NCBI GenBank assembly: GCA_018830745.1
Contig: JAHJRU010000071.1
Coordinates: 1-6,955, forward strand
Reading direction: 5' to 3'
Source of the DNA: Chloroflexota bacterium
GTDB taxonomy: Bacteria > Chloroflexota > Dehalococcoidia > Dehalococcoidales > JAHJRU01
DNA: 6,955 nt
This document shows positions 5,927 through 6,955 of the stretch, piece by piece. The notes under the pieces were generated by a model that saw only the letters and a program-made list of their open reading frames with translations, was not told where the DNA came from and did not search any database. How positions within the stretch are numbered: the stretch's first letter is position 1; every line of letters starts with the position of its first letter. The position numbers were made by a program, and so were the translations under genes.

Positions 5927-5955
5927 TTGACAGTGTGTGATAACCTCGTTAATAT
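5927..5955 (+). promoter_or_regulatory. Promoter of the HAD phosphatase gene
   Basis: Perfect TTGACA (5927-5932), 17-base spacer, and TAATAT (5950-5955, 4 of 6 matches) as the -10 box. Predicted start of transcription is about 5961-5962, beyond the first ATG (5959) and three to four bases before the second (5965). This would make the mRNA nearly leaderless. Confidence 0.55.
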
Positions 5956-5958
5956 AGA

Positions 5959-6726
5959 ATGTCCATGACTGAATCCTACCGACGAATTACTCCTGAGTTG
6001 GCACGTCAGATAAAGCTGGTTATAACTGATGTCGATGGCACCATAACCTCTGGCGGCGATTCCTTTAGTTCTACCGTCTTGGAAGCCATGCGTCGTCTTC
6101 AGGAGCAGGGCATTATGGTGGGCCTGGCATCAGGCCGGACGCTTCCCGGACTGGAATCGGTGGCTGAGGACTTATGCATTGATGGGCCCCTGATAGCTGA
6201 AAATGGTGGTGTAGCCAGGGTGCAGAAGCAGGGCGAATTGGTGGACCTGGGCTACTACCGAGAGCCTGCTATCAGGGCTTTAGAAAAGCTGAAGACACTG
6301 TTCCCCCGGGCTATCAGGGAGAGAGAAGATAATATGGACCGGTTGGTTGATATTGCCTTCTATTGCCACGAGGTAGAAACGGGACAATTAAAGGAGTGCT
6401 TACAGGGAATCCAACTCCTTGATTCCGGCTACATGTTACATCTGTTGCCGGATGGGGTCAGCAAAGGAAAAACGCTGGAGAGACTATTGGGGAAAATGCG
6501 GGATGAAGGGCCCTCTTCGGATAGTGTAATGGTGTTTGGTGACTCTACCACCGATATATCCCTGTTCAAACTGTTCCCGCACAGTGTGCTCGTAGTTAAT
6601 CCCGGACTTCCAGAGGAGCAAAGGAAAACGCTGCGAGGTCTCACCAGGTATGAGAGCGACCTGCCATACGGGGATGGATTTGCTGAGGTGTGCTTCCATA
6701 TTCTGAATGCCCGAACAGGCATTTAG
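5959..6726 (+). CDS. HAD-IIB family phosphatase, phosphoglycolate phosphatase-like
   Basis: A 255-residue haloacid dehalogenase superfamily hydrolase with all four motifs: DVDGT (nucleophile D24, acid/base D26), S58 in LASGR, K169 in DGVSKGKTLERLL, and GDSTTD with metal-binding D195 and D199. The cap between motifs II and III (about 85-160) is the alpha/beta type of subclass IIB. The GPLIAENGG segment, the SGYMLHLL strand and the YGDGFAEV end recall the archaeal-type phosphoglycolate phosphatase (TA0175-like), which clears 2-phosphoglycolate. Cof-type sugar phosphatases are the main alternative, so the substrate is uncertain. No Shine-Dalgarno sequence precedes either ATG (5959 or 5965); the promoter position favours 5965, giving 253 residues. 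It diverges from the hydrolase gene and appears to be transcribed alone, since a promoter and a new gene follow. Confidence 0.93.
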   Translation: MSMTESYRRITPELARQIKLVITDVDGTITSGGDSFSSTVLEAMRRLQEQGIMVGLASGRTLPGLESVAEDLCIDGPLIAENGGVARVQKQGELVDLGYYREPAIRALEKLKTLFPRAIREREDNMDRLVDIAFYCHEVETGQLKECLQGIQLLDSGYMLHLLPDGVSKGKTLERLLGKMRDEGPSSDSVMVFGDSTTDISLFKLFPHSVLVVNPGLPEEQRKTLRGLTRYESDLPYGDGFAEVCFHILNARTGI

Positions 6727-6762
6727 TACGTATTGGCGAGTGCTGGGATGCGAGCGTGACTC

Positions 6763-6791
6763 TTGACAACGGTGAGCTAAACTAATAGTAT
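6763..6791 (+). promoter_or_regulatory. Promoter of the 3'-edge gene
   Basis: Perfect TTGACA (6763-6768), 17-base spacer, and TAGTAT (6786-6791, 4 of 6 matches). It predicts a start near 6798 and a leader of about 60 bases. A second -10-like TATATT lies at 6810-6815 without a good -35 box. Confidence 0.55.
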
Positions 6792-6845
6792 TCGAGCCAA
6801 ACGTTACGGTATATTGGGCAGTGTATTAAAAGCGAAAACTACTAT

Positions 6846-6852
6846 AAAGGAG
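6846..6852 (+). promoter_or_regulatory. Strong ribosome binding site of the 3'-edge gene
   Basis: AAAGGAG followed by seven bases (AATAATA) and the ATG at 6860. It is the strongest Shine-Dalgarno sequence in the window and the main reason to believe in the short frame after it. Confidence 0.8.
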
Positions 6853-6859
6853 AATAATA

Positions 6860-6955
6860 ATGGATAAATGGAGAAGTGGAGAAATAGAGAGAAAAGTAGC
6901 CATGTTTGGAGAAGAATGGCGGGAGATGACAGATGATAAGGCACTGAAGAAAGAA
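6860..6955 (+). CDS. Start of an unidentified charged protein (3' end cut by window edge)
   Basis: Thirty-two codons are open from the ATG to the right edge. The visible residues (MDKWRSGEIERKVAMFGEEW, then REMTDDKALKKE) are rich in Glu, Lys and Arg and should be helical; there is no signal peptide or membrane segment. I do not recognise the family. Support comes from the strong ribosome binding site, the upstream promoter at 6763-6791 and the open frame. The DNA here is richer in A than the neighbouring genes, with many AGA, GAA and AAA codons, which might reflect lysine/glutamate content or a different origin. It lies 133 bases after the phosphatase gene on the same strand, probably as a separate transcript. 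Confidence 0.68.
   Translation, partial: MDKWRSGEIERKVAMFGEEWREMTDDKALKKE

Noticed and set aside
5933..5941. TGTGTGAT as a CRP half-site before the phosphatase gene, which could link it to the cyclase
   Set aside because: There is no matching TCACA half at the required distance, and the site lies inside the promoter spacer.
6429..6722. Minus-strand open frames opposite the phosphatase C-terminal half
   Set aside because: The plus strand carries HAD motifs III and IV here; the antisense products show no family features.

Overview
The window looks like chromosomal DNA from an uncultured or little-studied bacterium. The best guess is Chloroflexota, class Dehalococcoidia or a close relative. 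That guess rests on the style of the membrane FecR-type protein behind an ECF sigma factor (N-terminal LDEC...GESIE.C...YP...LEPLL pattern), the mixed style of the proteins and the family resemblance of the methyltransferase; no rRNA or marker gene confirms it. There are eight genes, two of them cut by the window edges, and no tRNA, rRNA, insertion sequence, phage gene or CRISPR array.

Left part (1-3894, minus strand): a compact three-gene operon, read from 3894 down to the left edge. It encodes a CHASE2-sensor class III adenylate cyclase, a 203-residue ECF sigma factor 6 bases later, and a single-pass FecR-domain membrane protein whose ATG overlaps the sigma stop as TAATG. The cyclase would sense something outside the membrane and make a cyclic nucleotide; the sigma factor and its membrane partner would change transcription. 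Having both outputs in one apparent transcript is the most interesting point of the window.

Middle (3895-4421): a 240-base divergent spacer, then a 68-residue excisionase/MerR-like helix-turn-helix protein on the plus strand. Its strong promoter ends almost on the start codon, so its mRNA is probably leaderless. Two palindromes sit at or near this promoter. An intrinsic terminator follows the gene.

Right part (4422-6955): a minus-strand pair, an isochorismatase-family cysteine hydrolase followed by a class I SAM-dependent methyltransferase. Divergent from it is a plus-strand HAD-IIB phosphatase resembling archaeal-type phosphoglycolate phosphatase. The last 96 bases begin an unidentified lysine- and glutamate-rich protein with a strong ribosome binding site.

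Three plus-strand promoters carry a perfect TTGACA -35 box. Several minus-strand starts were chosen from Shine-Dalgarno spacing: GGGAG six bases before the ATG is used twice. Two ORFs that extend to upstream TTG codons (cyclase and methyltransferase) were shortened for that reason.
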